Assembly (NCBI GenBank): GCA_016870775.1
Contig: VGAK01000001.1
Coordinates: 62,001 to 126,000, forward strand
Source of the DNA: Actinomycetota bacterium
Lineage (GTDB): Bacteria > Actinomycetota > Acidimicrobiia > Acidimicrobiales > Ilumatobacteraceae
DNA length: 64,000 bases
Reading direction: 5' to 3'
Shown: one piece after another, positions 37,337 through 46,705 of the stretch
Numbering within the stretch: position 1 is the first letter of the stretch
Layout of the letters: each line of letters opens with the position of its first letter
Notes under the pieces: model-generated
What the model saw: only the letters and a program-made list of their open reading frames with translations
The model's database searches: none
What the model was told of the DNA's origin: nothing
Position numbers and translations under genes: made by a program

Positions 37337-38575
37337 TCAGAGCGGGCGCGTGACGTCGAGCCACAACCCCGTCAACAGCAGGAACGCGAGCATCCCCACC
37401 ACCGCCGTGGCGACCGGAACCATTTTTGAGATGTCTGCCACGTGGCGCCGTCCCCCGCGCGAGCGGATCCGCTCATAGATCGCAATCGCGGCGTGACCAC
37501 CGTCGAAGGGCAGGAGTGGGAACATGTTGAACACGCCCACGAAGACGTTCAGCAGTGCCAGTAGAACCAGCACGCCCTTCAAGCCGTCGGAGTCACCGAT
37601 GTCTCCCCCCACTTGGCTCACACCCACGAGCGTGGTGGGTCGCGTCTCGAGCGGTGCATCATCACCGGTGAGATGGCGGATCGAGTTGACCGGGTTCAGG
37701 GCGACCGCCACGCCCCGCACCGAATCCACGATCGTGCCACCGATGCGCGAGATGGCACCCGCGATGGCCGCCACCGGAGACAGGCGCACCCAACCCCGGT
37801 CGTCGGCGTAGATGCCCATGTAGGGCCGTGTCGGATCGCTGGGATTGGTCGCAAGGACCGCTGCGGCCGCGCCCTGCTCGCCGTCGCGCTCCCAGACGAC
37901 CCGCACCGAGTCGCCCGGCGATTTGGACAGGATCGCGGCCACCACCGAGGCGTTGTCATCCACGGGTTGCCCACCGATCGACACGAGCACATCGTCTGGC
38001 TGGAGACCGATCTCGCGCGCGGGACCGAGCGTCGCATCGACCGACTTCACGATGGCTGCACCCGTCGACTGTTCGCGCCCGGCGATGGCAAAGACGCCCG
38101 TGAAGAGCACGAGGGCGATCAGCATGTGCATAAGCGATCCGGCCGTGATGACGAGCAACTTGCGCGGGAAGGACTTGGACCGGTACGCCATCGGCTCGTC
38201 GACGGGCTCGACCTCGTCGAGGTTGTTCATCCCGATGATCCGCACGAACGCACCGAGCGGCAGTGCGCGCACGCCCCACTCCACACCGCGCCGCGTCGTC
38301 GACCACACCCTCGGACCGAAGCCCATGTAGAACTGCGTCGCCTTCATTCCGGTCCACCGCGCGGTCGCGAAGTGGCCGACCTCGTGGAGGAAGACCGACA
38401 CGAGCAGGCCGAGGACGAACACGAACGTCCAGGTGTTCGCCACTGCGAGCCACACGAGCAGCGCCAGGAGCAGGAGACCCGTCAGACGCGCGGAGCGGCT
38501 CGGGGCGCCCTGGGTCTGCTCGGTGGCGCCACCGGCGGCGATCTCCGAACGAAACTTCTGATAAAAGTCGCTCAC
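37337..38575 (-). CDS. rseP: RseP-type site-2 metalloprotease
   Basis: A 412-residue intramembrane M50 protease. HEVGHFATARWTGM holds the HExxH-type zinc site (HEVGH) in the second helix after a basic N-terminus; a PDZ domain (IGLQPDDVLVSIGGQPVDD) sits in the middle; NMFPLLPFDGGHAAIAIYE gives the third ligand Asp in the NxxPxxxxDG motif. Such proteases cleave anti-sigma factors and residual signal peptides. GTG 38575 overlaps the dxr stop (GTGA). The order dxr-rseP-ispG is conserved in actinobacteria. Confidence 0.95.
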   Translation of the reverse strand: MSDFYQKFRSEIAAGGATEQTQGAPSRSARLTGLLLLALLVWLAVANTWTFVFVLGLLVSVFLHEVGHFATARWTGMKATQFYMGFGPRVWSTTRRGVEWGVRALPLGAFVRIIGMNNLDEVEPVDEPMAYRSKSFPRKLLVITAGSLMHMLIALVLFTGVFAIAGREQSTGAAIVKSVDATLGPAREIGLQPDDVLVSIGGQPVDDNASVVAAILSKSPGDSVRVVWERDGEQGAAAAVLATNPSDPTRPYMGIYADDRGWVRLSPVAAIAGAISRIGGTIVDSVRGVAVALNPVNSIRHLTGDDAPLETRPTTLVGVSQVGGDIGDSDGLKGVLVLLALLNVFVGVFNMFPLLPFDGGHAAIAIYERIRSRGGRRHVADISKMVPVATAVVGMLAFLLLTGLWLDVTRPL

Positions 38576-39711
38576 CGACCGATCACCTCGGACGCCAGTC
38601 TGCGTCCCTCGGCGTCGGCTGCCAACACGTCGTCGAGGGTCACAGGCGTGCTCGGCGCGAAACGGGACATCGCGGTCTCGACCACCCCGGCGATGCGGCC
38701 CCACTCGAGGCGTCCCGCAAGGAACGCCTCGACCGCCGTCTCGTTCGCCGCCGACAGGGTGGCCGGTGCGGTGCCGCCGGTGCGTCCGGCCGCGTACGCG
38801 AGATCCAGGCAACGGAACGTCGTGCGGTCCGGTGCCTCGAAGTCGAGCCGGCCGAGGGTGGTCCAGTCGATGCGCCCGAACGGGACGGAGATCCGGTCGG
38901 GCCAGCCGAGCGCGTACCCGATCGGCAGGCGCATGTCGGGCATCGACAACTGAGCGATCGTCGAGCCGTCGGTGAACTCGACCATCGAGTGCACCACGGA
39001 CTGGGGGTGCACCACCACCTCGATCGATTCCAGGTCGACACCGAAGAGTTCGTGGGCCTCGATCACCTCGAGGCCCTTGTTCATGAGCGTGGAGGAATCC
39101 ACCGTGACCTTCGGGCCCATGCTCCACGTGGGGTGTGCGAGCGCCTCGCCCACCCGCACCGTCGCGAGATCGGCGGCACTGCGCCCGCGGAACGGCCCCC
39201 CGCTCGCGGTGAGCACCAGCCGGCCGACCTCGGCCGCCGACCGCGACGACCGGAGGCACTGGTGGATCGCACAGTGCTCGCTGTCGACTGGAACGAGCAC
39301 CGCACCGGGCACGTGGCGCAACGGGCGCACGATCGGACCCGCCGCGATCAGGCTCTCCTTGTTCGCGAGACCGAGCGTCTTGCCGGCACGGAGCGTCTCC
39401 ATCGTCACCGGCAGCCCGGCGAAACCCACGACGCCATTGATCACCACGTCGGCCGGGCCGACCACATCGGCGAGGTTGGCCGAGATCTCGACCCCGGGGA
39501 GGGCCGCGGCCACCTCGGCGCGGGCCGCGGGGTCGGTCACGACCACGAGCGCGGGCCGCAGTGCGCGGGCCTGGGCGATGACGACCGACGATGACGAGGC
39601 GACGGCGAGCGCGACGACCTCGTAGCGGTCGGGCTCGGCGAGTGCGACCTCGATCGTCTGGCGACCGATCGAGCCGGAACTCCCGGCGATCGCGACTCTT
39701 CTGCGGGTCAC
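38572..39711 (-). CDS. dxr: 1-deoxy-D-xylulose-5-phosphate reductoisomerase
   Basis: A 379-residue enzyme making MEP from DXP with NADPH. The N-terminal Rossmann motif is GSSGSIGRQTIEV; the catalytic part has LANKESLIAAG, VDSEHCAIHQCL, TASGGPFRG, HPTWSMGPKVTVDSSTLMNKGLEVIEAHELF and HPQSVVHSMVEF, covering the metal-binding Asp/Glu and the catalytic His. GTG 39711 overlaps the cdsA stop by 4 nt (GTGA). Length is normal for the family. Confidence 0.97.
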   Translation of the reverse strand: MTRRRVAIAGSSGSIGRQTIEVALAEPDRYEVVALAVASSSSVVIAQARALRPALVVVTDPAARAEVAAALPGVEISANLADVVGPADVVINGVVGFAGLPVTMETLRAGKTLGLANKESLIAAGPIVRPLRHVPGAVLVPVDSEHCAIHQCLRSSRSAAEVGRLVLTASGGPFRGRSAADLATVRVGEALAHPTWSMGPKVTVDSSTLMNKGLEVIEAHELFGVDLESIEVVVHPQSVVHSMVEFTDGSTIAQLSMPDMRLPIGYALGWPDRISVPFGRIDWTTLGRLDFEAPDRTTFRCLDLAYAAGRTGGTAPATLSAANETAVEAFLAGRLEWGRIAGVVETAMSRFAPSTPVTLDDVLAADAEGRRLASEVIGR

Positions 39712-40985
39712 GCCCAGGGCTGAAGCACGAGCATCAGGTAGTAGGTGGCCGGCAGAGCGAACAGGAATCCGTCGAAACGGTCCAGCACTCCCCCGTGTCC
39801 GGCCACGAGCGACCCGAAGTCCTTCACATCGAGATTGCGCTTGAACATCGACTCCACGAGATCGCCCAGCGGGGCCATCACCGCCACCACCAACGACAGG
39901 AGGAGGCACTCGCTCATCTGGTTCCAGGTGCCGTTCTGCGTACCGATCAGCACCACGGCGATCAACGATGCGAGCGCGCCACCGAGTGCTCCCTCGGCCG
40001 TCTTGTTCGGACTGACCCACTCGCGAAGCGGTGTGCGTCCCGCCGAGGACCCGACCACGAGAGCGCCGACGTCGTTGGCCACGACGGCCACGACCACCAT
40101 GAACAAGGTGTCGGTGCCGGCGTGCGGGGTGGCGCTCCCCGACACCGAGTAGCGCAGCATCAGGGCGGCGAACGAGCCCATGAGACCGATCCATGTCATG
40201 GCCATCGTGGTGATCGCCACGTTCGGCATCGGCCCGCTCTGGATGCTCGATGCACCGAGGAAACCAATCGAGGCCGCGAGGAATCCGAACGAGAAGACGA
40301 GGGGCAGCGCCGCATCGCCGATCCAATAGGCCGCCAGTGGTGCCGACACACAGGCGAGTAGGCCCGCGAACGTCGCCGGACGGTACCCCTTCTCGGTGAC
40401 CTTGCTGAAGAACTCGACCGACGCCAGTCCCACGACCGCGACGACGTAGAGCATCACCGCTGCCGGGCGCCACATCACCGTGAGGATGAATCCCGCGATC
40501 AGCACGAGCCCCGTGGCCACGGCCGTTGGCATGTCGCGACCGGCCCCGCCGCGCGGACCCCGCGGACCCGATCGACGGACCGGGCCGGTGCCGGTGCGCA
40601 CGGTGCCACCCGTGATGTCGCGGCTCGGATCGAGGTCGTAGCCCCCGCTCGGATCCCCGTCGACATCGGCGGTCGGTGTGCGCGCACCACCGGTCGGGTC
40701 GCTGCCGATCACGAGGCGCTCGGACCGGCGCGTCGGCTGGCTCGGTGTCTGGAAGCTCGCCCACACGTCGGTGTCGTCATCGTCGACCGAGCGCACCTCG
40801 CCCGTCGGGGGCTCGGTCCAGTGCGGGAGCTCGCCGGTGTCGCCCGAGAGACTGATGGCCGGCTCGCTGGAGGGATCGTCGGCAAACTGGACCTTGCCGA
40901 AGTCCGACCCGAAGTCCGTGCCGTATTCGCCGGTGTCGCGACTGTCGTCGCCCCGGTCTGTCCTGCGCCAGATGTCGTCGCTCAT
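39708..40985 (-). CDS. cdsA: Phosphatidate cytidylyltransferase with long acidic N-terminus
   Basis: A 425-residue CDP-diacylglycerol synthase. Residues 1-150 are hydrophilic, Asp/Gly/Arg-rich and unlike the E. coli enzyme. Residues 150-425 contain eight membrane helices and the family signature near the C-terminus (SPNKTAEGALGGALAS then GDLVESMFKRNLDVKDFGSLVAGHGGVLDRFDG), which binds CTP and metal. It converts phosphatidate plus CTP to CDP-diacylglycerol for phospholipid synthesis. It follows frr after 48 bp, where a 7-bp TGCCGCC/GGCGGCA hairpin (41012-41028) lies. Confidence 0.95.
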   Translation of the reverse strand: MSDDIWRRTDRGDDSRDTGEYGTDFGSDFGKVQFADDPSSEPAISLSGDTGELPHWTEPPTGEVRSVDDDDTDVWASFQTPSQPTRRSERLVIGSDPTGGARTPTADVDGDPSGGYDLDPSRDITGGTVRTGTGPVRRSGPRGPRGGAGRDMPTAVATGLVLIAGFILTVMWRPAAVMLYVVAVVGLASVEFFSKVTEKGYRPATFAGLLACVSAPLAAYWIGDAALPLVFSFGFLAASIGFLGASSIQSGPMPNVAITTMAMTWIGLMGSFAALMLRYSVSGSATPHAGTDTLFMVVVAVVANDVGALVVGSSAGRTPLREWVSPNKTAEGALGGALASLIAVVLIGTQNGTWNQMSECLLLSLVVAVMAPLGDLVESMFKRNLDVKDFGSLVAGHGGVLDRFDGFLFALPATYYLMLVLQPWA

Positions 40986-41033
40986 GTGCTCCCCCTCGTC
41001 GGGTCCGTGGGTGCCGCCGGTGGCGGCAACGTT

Positions 41034-41591
41034 CTACACCTCGAGAAGCTCCTGTTCCTTGCGGGCAAGGGCCTTGTCGACCTGGTCGACATGCTCGTGG
41101 GTGTACTTCTCGAGGTCCTTCTCGGCGCGCTCGAGTTCGTCCTTGGAGATCTCCGAGTTCTTCGCGGCCGTCTCGAGGCTCCTGCGGGCGTCGCGTCGCA
41201 CGTTGCGGATCGCCACCCGCGCCTCCTCGGCCATGTTCTTGACGACCTTGACGTACTCGCGCCTGCGCTCCTCGCTGAGGACCGGAAACGCGATCCGGAT
41301 CACGACGCCGTCGTTGTTGGGCTGCAGTCCCAGGTCGCTCTCGCGGATGGCCTTCTCGATCGCGGCCATGGCACCGCGGTCGTGGGGCTTCACGACGAGC
41401 GTCCTGGCCTCGGGCACCTGGAACCCGGCCAGTTGCTGGAGCGGCACTGGCGAACCGTAGTAGTCGACGGGCAATTTCTCGACCAGGGCCGCGTTGGCGC
41501 GACCAGTGCGGACGGAGGAGAACTGCCCTTGAGCGTGCCCGACGGCTTTTTCCATCTTGTCGACGGCGTCGAGCAGGGTTTCGTCGATCAC
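41034..41591 (-). CDS. frr: Ribosome recycling factor
   Basis: A 185-residue RRF that splits post-termination ribosomes with [32 protein letters not shown] and [21 protein letters not shown] are family signatures, and the two-domain helix-bundle layout fits. GTG 41591 overlaps the pyrH stop (GTGA), so translation is coupled. Confidence 0.97.
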   Translation of the reverse strand: MIDETLLDAVDKMEKAVGHAQGQFSSVRTGRANAALVEKLPVDYYGSPVPLQQLAGFQVPEARTLVVKPHDRGAMAAIEKAIRESDLGLQPNNDGVVIRIAFPVLSEERRREYVKVVKNMAEEARVAIRNVRRDARRSLETAAKNSEISKDELERAEKDLEKYTHEHVDQVDKALARKEQELLEV

Positions 41592-42313
41592 CCCACCAGC
41601 GTACCCACGGGCTCGCCCCTGAGGATGGACTTCACGTTGCCGCGCGCGAGCAGGTCGAAGACCACGATCGGCAGATTCTTGTCCATGCAGAAGGTGATCG
41701 CGGTCGCATCCATCACCTTGAGACCCTTGGTGATGACATCCATGTGGGTGATGCGGTCGTACCGGGTTGCGGTCCGGTCCTGTTTCGGATCGGCGGTGTA
41801 GACACCATCGACCCCCGAGTGGGTGCCCTTCAGGATCGCATCGGCCCCGATCTCGGCGGCACGCAGCGCTGCCGCGGTGTCGGTGGTGAAGAACGGGTTG
41901 CCCGTGCCACCCACCAGGATCACCACGCGCCCCTTCTCGAGGTGGCGCTCGGCGCGGCGACGGATGTAGGGCTCGGCGACCTTTGGCATCTCCACCGCCG
42001 TCATCACCCGCGAGTGCTGACCGGCACGCTCGAGCGCGTCTTGCAGGGCGAGGCCGTTCATGACGGTGGCGAGCATCCCCATGAAGTCGGCCTGCGCGGG
42101 GTCCATGCCCTGGTCGGCACCCTTGATGCCGCGCCAGAAGTTGCCACCACCCACGACGATTGCGATGTCGGCACCGATCTCCTCGCGCGCCTCGTGAACT
42201 TCCTCGGCGACCTGGGAGAGCACGCCGTTGTCGAGGCCGAAACCACTCGGCTCGGCCAGTGCCTCACCCGAGAGTTTCAGCACCACCCTTGACCAGTGCG
42301 GGCGCGACGCCAT
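41588..42313 (-). CDS. pyrH: Uridylate kinase
   Basis: A 241-residue bacterial UMP kinase, of the amino-acid kinase fold. [11 protein letters not shown] is the phosphate-binding N-terminus, [11 protein letters not shown] the Gly-rich loop, [42 protein letters not shown] the core, with late [27 protein letters not shown]. It makes UDP from UMP and is usually allosterically controlled by GTP and UTP. ATG 42313 begins 1 nt after tsf ends. Confidence 0.97.
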   Translation of the reverse strand: MASRPHWSRVVLKLSGEALAEPSGFGLDNGVLSQVAEEVHEAREEIGADIAIVVGGGNFWRGIKGADQGMDPAQADFMGMLATVMNGLALQDALERAGQHSRVMTAVEMPKVAEPYIRRRAERHLEKGRVVILVGGTGNPFFTTDTAAALRAAEIGADAILKGTHSGVDGVYTADPKQDRTATRYDRITHMDVITKGLKVMDATAITFCMDKNLPIVVFDLLARGNVKSILRGEPVGTLVG

Positions 42314-42314
42314 G

Positions 42315-43103
42315 TCAGCCGAGCTCCACCTGGGCGAAGCGCACGATCGAGGCCCCACCGATCAGCTGGGTGATGCTCACCTTGTCGTCCTTGGCGTAGG
42401 GCTGCTCGAGCAGGCAGATGTCCTTGTAGAAGCCGCCGATGCGACCCTCGACGATCTTGGCGATGGCCTGCTCGGGCTTGCCCTCGTTGCGCGTCAGCGT
42501 CTCGAGGGTCTGGCGCTCCTTGTCGATCACCTCGCCGGGCACATCCTCACGACGCATGTACCTCGGGCGTGCGAAGGCGATGTGCACCGCAAGATCGTGG
42601 GCGAGTTCGGCGCTCGCACCCGACATCTCCACCAGCACGCCGTTCACTCCCCGTCCACCCTGGACGTGGGTGTAGGACTCGATCACGTTGCCCGCCCCGG
42701 CGACGAACTGCACGACCTCGCCCACCTCGATCTTCTCCTTCAGGGTCACCTTCAGGTCGTCGACCTGCTCGGCGCGCGAGGCTGCGGCGGACTCACCGCC
42801 CTCGAGCACGGCGCGGGCGATCGCCTCGGCCTCGGCCTTGAAGTTGTCGCTCGAGGCGACGAAGTCCGTCTCGCACTTGAGCTTTGCGATCGCACCGCGG
42901 TCACCCTCGACCACGAGAGCGACAACGCCCTGGGAGTTGTCGCGGTCGTCGCGCTTGGCGCTCGCGGCGAGGCCCTTCTCGCGCAGCCACTGCTTGGCGG
43001 CCTCGATGTCGCCGCCGTTCTCCTCGAGCGCCTTCTTGCAATCCATCATCCCGGCGCCGGTCGACTGGCGCAGGCTCTGGACGTCCTTGGCTGTGTACGA
43101 CAT
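42315..43103 (-). CDS. tsf: Elongation factor Ts
   Basis: A 262-residue EF-Ts, the nucleotide exchange factor for EF-Tu. The UBA-like N-terminus ([18 protein letters not shown]) and the [24 protein letters not shown] block with the conserved TDFV that pushes on EF-Tu are present, followed by the dimerisation part. The ATG is 42 bp after rpsB on the same strand. Confidence 0.98.
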   Translation of the reverse strand: MSYTAKDVQSLRQSTGAGMMDCKKALEENGGDIEAAKQWLREKGLAASAKRDDRDNSQGVVALVVEGDRGAIAKLKCETDFVASSDNFKAEAEAIARAVLEGGESAAASRAEQVDDLKVTLKEKIEVGEVVQFVAGAGNVIESYTHVQGGRGVNGVLVEMSGASAELAHDLAVHIAFARPRYMRREDVPGEVIDKERQTLETLTRNEGKPEQAIAKIVEGRIGGFYKDICLLEQPYAKDDKVSITQLIGGASIVRFAQVELG

Positions 43104-43145
43104 GGTGGGGCGTCTCTCCGGTTCTCGTTGTCGTTGGCGGGTCGT

Positions 43146-44000
43146 TCAGCCGGGCGTGTCGGCGGATGTGTCGGCGGCGAGACGCGCGTCGCGCTCCGCC
43201 ATGGCGGCGGCCGCTTGACGGCGTGCCTCGGCCTGCTGACGAGCGAATTCGGCCTCCTCCTCGGCGGAGCGCGCCGGGGCGGCCGCAGCGGCGGCCGCGG
43301 CAGGGTTTCGCTTCTGTGCGATGAATCGTCCCTCGATGACGGCCTCGGCGATCACGCGGGTCAGCAGGTCGTTCGAGCGGATCGCATCGTCGTTGCCGGG
43401 GATCGGGAACTGAACGACATCGGGGTCCACGTTCGAGTCGACGACGGCGATCACCGGGATGTTGAGCTTGTTGGCCTCGGTGACGGCGATGTGCTCCTTC
43501 ATCGTGTCGAGCACGAAGATCGCATCCGGTCGGCGCGAGAGGTTCGCGATGCCCGACAGGTTCTTCTGGAGCTTCTCGAGCTCGCGCGAGATGAGGAGGG
43601 CCTCCTTCTTCGGCATCGCCTCGAAGTCACCGGCGGCGCGCATGCGCTCGTACTCCTGCATCTTGCCGACACGCTTGGAGATCGTCTCGAAGTTCGTGAG
43701 CATGCCACCGAGCCAACGCTCGTTCACGAAGTGCATGCCGCACTTCTCCGCATAACCGCGGATCGGATCCTGGGCCTGCTTCTTGGTTCCCACGAACAGG
43801 ACGGTCCCACCGTTGGCGACGAGGTCGCGCACGAACCCGTATGCGGTCTCGATGCGCTGGAGGGTCTCGTCCAGGTTGATGATGTGGATGCCGTTTCGCT
43901 CGCCGAAGATGAACTGCTTCATCTTGGGGTTCCAACGGCGGGTCTGGTGGCCGAAGTGCACTCCGGCTTCCAGCAGTTGACGCATCGTCACGACGGCCAT
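43146..44000 (-). CDS. rpsB: 30S ribosomal protein S2
   Basis: A 284-residue S2: [54 protein letters not shown] and [24 protein letters not shown] are conserved. The last 45 residues, Ala/Glu/Arg-rich, are an extension common in actinobacteria. ATG 44000 follows an excellent AAGGAG. It opens the rpsB-tsf-pyrH-frr series and has an inverted repeat in its leader. Confidence 0.98.
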   Translation of the reverse strand: MAVVTMRQLLEAGVHFGHQTRRWNPKMKQFIFGERNGIHIINLDETLQRIETAYGFVRDLVANGGTVLFVGTKKQAQDPIRGYAEKCGMHFVNERWLGGMLTNFETISKRVGKMQEYERMRAAGDFEAMPKKEALLISRELEKLQKNLSGIANLSRRPDAIFVLDTMKEHIAVTEANKLNIPVIAVVDSNVDPDVVQFPIPGNDDAIRSNDLLTRVIAEAVIEGRFIAQKRNPAAAAAAAAPARSAEEEAEFARQQAEARRQAAAAMAERDARLAADTSADTPG

Positions 44001-44027
44001 GGTTCTGACTCCTTCTGCGGTTGTCCA

Positions 44028-44069
44028 CACACCGGGCCGACGCCGAAGCGACCGCAGGTGGCCGGTGTG
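44028..44069 (-). promoter_or_regulatory. Inverted repeat in the rpsB leader, possible S2-responsive element
   Basis: CACACCGG (44028-44035) and CCGGTGTG (44062-44069) pair as an 8-bp stem around 26 nt, ending 27 nt upstream of the rpsB ATG. rpsB leaders in several phyla carry an S2-binding structure for autoregulation. Whether this is one is not decided by sequence; no T-tract follows, so it is not an intrinsic terminator. Confidence 0.35.
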
Positions 44070-44117
44070 CATGAAGTTGTTCGGTGTCCCCGGGGCATTC
44101 CGAGGGCGACTCGGAGG

Positions 44118-44579
44118 CTACCGGGACGGGTTGAACGCGCCCACGACCGACTCCGGAACCGGCACCAGACGGACCCTTCGCGCCCAGCACGGGAGTGGGT
44201 CGGTGTACCGATCGCCCCTCCTCACCCCGAGATGCACCCGACCCGACGACCCCCCCAGCGTGGCGCCCCGCGGGATCTCGACGCCCTCGGAGACTCCGGT
44301 CGCGATCGAGCTGAGACGGCCGTAGGTGACCCGCACGTTCGGTGCGACCTCCTGCACCACCCACAGCACACCGGCCACGTCGCCGGCGAAGGTGATGCGC
44401 CCGCTGCGCGTGGCCACCACCGGGAGGTGTCCACCGGTGTCCACGGTGATGCCGCGCCGTCCCGCGCACCGGGCGCAGGACGGGGCCGCGTACCGCGACA
44501 CGACCTCGCCGCGGACCGGAGCGACCGCGTCACCGGTGGGGAACGCACACGCCACCACGGCCGCAACGAGCACCTGCAT
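44118..44579 (-). CDS. LytM/M23-like secreted protein with degenerate metal site
   Basis: A 153-residue protein with a short hydrophobic N-terminal signal segment (MQVLVAAVVACAF) and a single LytM/M23 domain: RRGITVDTGGHLPVVATRSG, RITFAGDVAG, VTYGRLSSI, IPRGATLGGSSGRVHLGVR. Against the family pattern HxGxD ... HLH, the first His is Arg41, the Asp is Thr45, the catalytic His is Arg114, and only His116 remains. It is therefore probably not a peptidase and may be an activator or cell-wall-binding domain, like EnvC or NlpD. It is downstream of whiG on the same strand with a 22-bp gap. Confidence 0.8.
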   Translation of the reverse strand: MQVLVAAVVACAFPTGDAVAPVRGEVVSRYAAPSCARCAGRRGITVDTGGHLPVVATRSGRITFAGDVAGVLWVVQEVAPNVRVTYGRLSSIATGVSEGVEIPRGATLGGSSGRVHLGVRRGDRYTDPLPCWARRVRLVPVPESVVGAFNPSR

Positions 44580-44601
44580 CACGGGGCGAATGTGTGCGGT
44601 C

Positions 44602-45345
44602 TCAGCCCATCCCTGCCGCGGCGAGTCGCGAGCGCAGTTGCAGCACCGCCTTGGTGTGCACCTGCGAGATGCGGCTCTCGGTGACCCCGAGCGCCTCTCC
44701 GATCTCTGCGAGCGTGAGCCCGTCCTCGTAGTAGAGCACGAGCACCGCCTGCTCGCGCTCGGGTAGGCGCCTGATCTCGTCGCGCATCGCCTCGCGCAAC
44801 TCGCTCTGCTCCATCGCGTGCCCCGGCTCACCGTTGGGCGTTCCCGCCGAATCGAGCGCGACATGGTCGAGCGGGCCGACCGCGCCGGCCGCGATGTCGG
44901 CGAGCCACTTCTCGAGCTCGGTGGTCTCGATGCCGAGGGTGGCGGCGATCTCGTCGTCGGTGGGTTGGCGACCGAGCGTGCCCTCGAGCTCGGTGAGCGC
45001 ATCCTGGACGCTGCGTGCGCGCGCCCGCACGGTGCGCGGAACCCAGTCGAGGGCGCGCAGGCCGTCGAGGATCGCACCGCGGATGCGCGGGATCGCGTAG
45101 GTCTCGAACTTGGCACCGTGCGCAGGGTCGTACTTGTCGATCGCATCCATCAATCCGAACACCCCGGCAGAGACGAGATCACCGGTGTCGACACTGCGCG
45201 GCAGACCGGCCGAGAGACGACCGGCCACGAACTTGACGAGCGAGGCATAGTGCACGACCAGCCACTCGCGCGCCGCCGTGTCACGCGAGTCGTGCCACGC
45301 GTCCCACGCCGTCCCGATCGTGTGCCGGACGAATCGTGCGTTCAT
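44602..45345 (-). CDS. whiG: RNA polymerase sigma factor of the WhiG/FliA family
   Basis: A 247-residue sigma-70 family factor lacking region 1. Region 2 (GDLVSAGVFGLMDAIDKYDP, KFETYAIPRIRGAILDGLRALDWVPRTVRARAR) carries the RIRGxxxDxLR motif diagnostic of FliA/WhiG; region 3 follows (LTELEGTLGRQPTDDEIAATLGI); region 4 ends LTLAEIGEALGVTESRISQVHTKAVLQLRSRL. In Streptomyces WhiG starts sporulation and is held by the c-di-GMP-armed anti-sigma RsiG; in motile bacteria the homologue drives flagellar genes. No flagellar or rsiG gene lies in the window. ATG 45345 overlaps the xerC stop by 4 nt. Confidence 0.93.
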   Translation of the reverse strand: MNARFVRHTIGTAWDAWHDSRDTAAREWLVVHYASLVKFVAGRLSAGLPRSVDTGDLVSAGVFGLMDAIDKYDPAHGAKFETYAIPRIRGAILDGLRALDWVPRTVRARARSVQDALTELEGTLGRQPTDDEIAATLGIETTELEKWLADIAAGAVGPLDHVALDSAGTPNGEPGHAMEQSELREAMRDEIRRLPEREQAVLVLYYEDGLTLAEIGEALGVTESRISQVHTKAVLQLRSRLAAAGMG

Positions 45346-46649
45346 GCGCGCGGATGCGACTCGGAATAGGCCAGTCGCAGGCGCTCCTTGCTCACGTGCG
45401 TGTAACGCTGCGTCGTCGAGGCGTCGGAGTGGCCGAGCAGTTCCTGGATCGAACGGGTGTCGGCACCGTTGTCCATCAGGTGCGTGGCGAACGAGTGGCG
45501 CAGCGCGTGCGGATGCGCGCCACCGGCAACGCCGGCGCGTGCGCAGGCATCGTCGAGCAGCCGTGCCACATCGCGCCGGCCGACGGGGGCGCCGCGCGCG
45601 CCCAGGAACATCGCGGTCCCACTGGCCGGCGCCGCGACCTCGTCGCGGACGGCGCGCCACGCGCGGATCGCCTCGACCGCCGGACCGCTGAGGGGAACCA
45701 TTCGCTCCTTGGAGCCCTTGCCCATGACCGTGACCGCATCACCGCGCGACGACACCGACTGGAGCGTGAGCGAACACACCTCGGACACGCGCAGGCCGCT
45801 TCCGTAGAGGATCTCGAGCACGGCACGGTCGCGGAGGCGGCGCCACTGCGGGGCCTCCTCGTCCTCGGTGGTGAGGATCGCCACGACGGTCGCCTCGTCG
45901 AGCGGACGCGGCAGTCGACCCTTCGGGGCCGGCGAATGCAGGGCGGCCGTCGGGTCGTTGGGGCACAGCCCATTGCGCGTGGCCCAAGTGAAGTAGCGCC
46001 GGAGCGCGGCGATGCGCCGTGCGATGGTGCGCGATGCCGCGCCCCTCTCGCTCAGGATGCCGAGATGGTCGCGGACGACCGCCTTGTCGGCATCACCGGG
46101 CGAGTCTCCCCACCCTGAATCGAGCATCCACTCGGCGAGAAGTTCGACGTCGCGCCTGTAGGAGTTCCTCGTGTTCGCCGACGATGCGGTCAACGACGCC
46201 GCGAAGTCCGCGACACGCCAGGTGCGCAGGCGCGCGTCGCGCACCGTGCACCGTGAGCGACCCGCGCCGCGCGATGCGGTGCAGGCCGCGCACCCCGACA
46301 CGTGGGACGGCGCAACGCCGGCGGCGGGGTTGGTCCGGCGCGTTTCGCCGCGACGCACCGGCCGGGTGCGGATCCACCAGCGAACGTGGCCCTTCAGCGC
46401 CGCGAGTCGCTGTTCGACCGTCTCGACGGTGTAGTCGGCGCCCTCCATGGCGAGCACCCACTCGGCCACGGATTCGGCGGTCAGAGCGTCGGGATCGCGC
46501 ACGCCGTGGGCGGCGAACCATGCGGCCGCCGACGCGACATCGGCGACGCGGGAGTTCCTGGTCGCCTCGGCGATGCGCAGGGTGCGACCCCAGCGCGCCA
46601 CCTCCCAGACATCGCCCGGCACGCTCTTGGAACGCTCGGGGGCACCCAT
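45342..46649 (-). CDS. xerC: Tyrosine recombinase XerC with extra N-terminal domain
   Basis: A 435-residue tyrosine recombinase of the chromosome-dimer-resolving XerC type. The catalytic set is complete: Arg287 (SGLRVSEV), Lys314 (GKGSKER), His381 and Arg384 (HALRHSFATHL), His407 (LGHSDASTT) and Tyr416 (QRYTHV). The SAM-like core-binding domain is at about 140-235. Residues 1-140 are additional: a second helical stretch resembling a core-binding domain (SRVADVASAAAWFAAHGV ... VAEWVLAMEG) and a Cys120/Cys123/Cys134 cluster. Usual XerC is near 300 residues. ATG 46649 is 7 nt after TACCGT, supporting this start and leaderless translation. Confidence 0.9.
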   Translation of the reverse strand: MGAPERSKSVPGDVWEVARWGRTLRIAEATRNSRVADVASAAAWFAAHGVRDPDALTAESVAEWVLAMEGADYTVETVEQRLAALKGHVRWWIRTRPVRRGETRRTNPAAGVAPSHVSGCAACTASRGAGRSRCTVRDARLRTWRVADFAASLTASSANTRNSYRRDVELLAEWMLDSGWGDSPGDADKAVVRDHLGILSERGAASRTIARRIAALRRYFTWATRNGLCPNDPTAALHSPAPKGRLPRPLDEATVVAILTTEDEEAPQWRRLRDRAVLEILYGSGLRVSEVCSLTLQSVSSRGDAVTVMGKGSKERMVPLSGPAVEAIRAWRAVRDEVAAPASGTAMFLGARGAPVGRRDVARLLDDACARAGVAGGAHPHALRHSFATHLMDNGADTRSIQELLGHSDASTTQRYTHVSKERLRLAYSESHPRA

Positions 46650-46705
46650 GCGAACCACGGTAGTTGTCGCGCCATCGGCGCCGACGCCTTCCGCCGCACC
46701 GGCAC

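Noticed and set aside
42228..44684. An 818-codon plus-strand open frame over tsf and rpsB
   Set aside because: Antisense to two universally conserved genes with intact motifs; no independent evidence.
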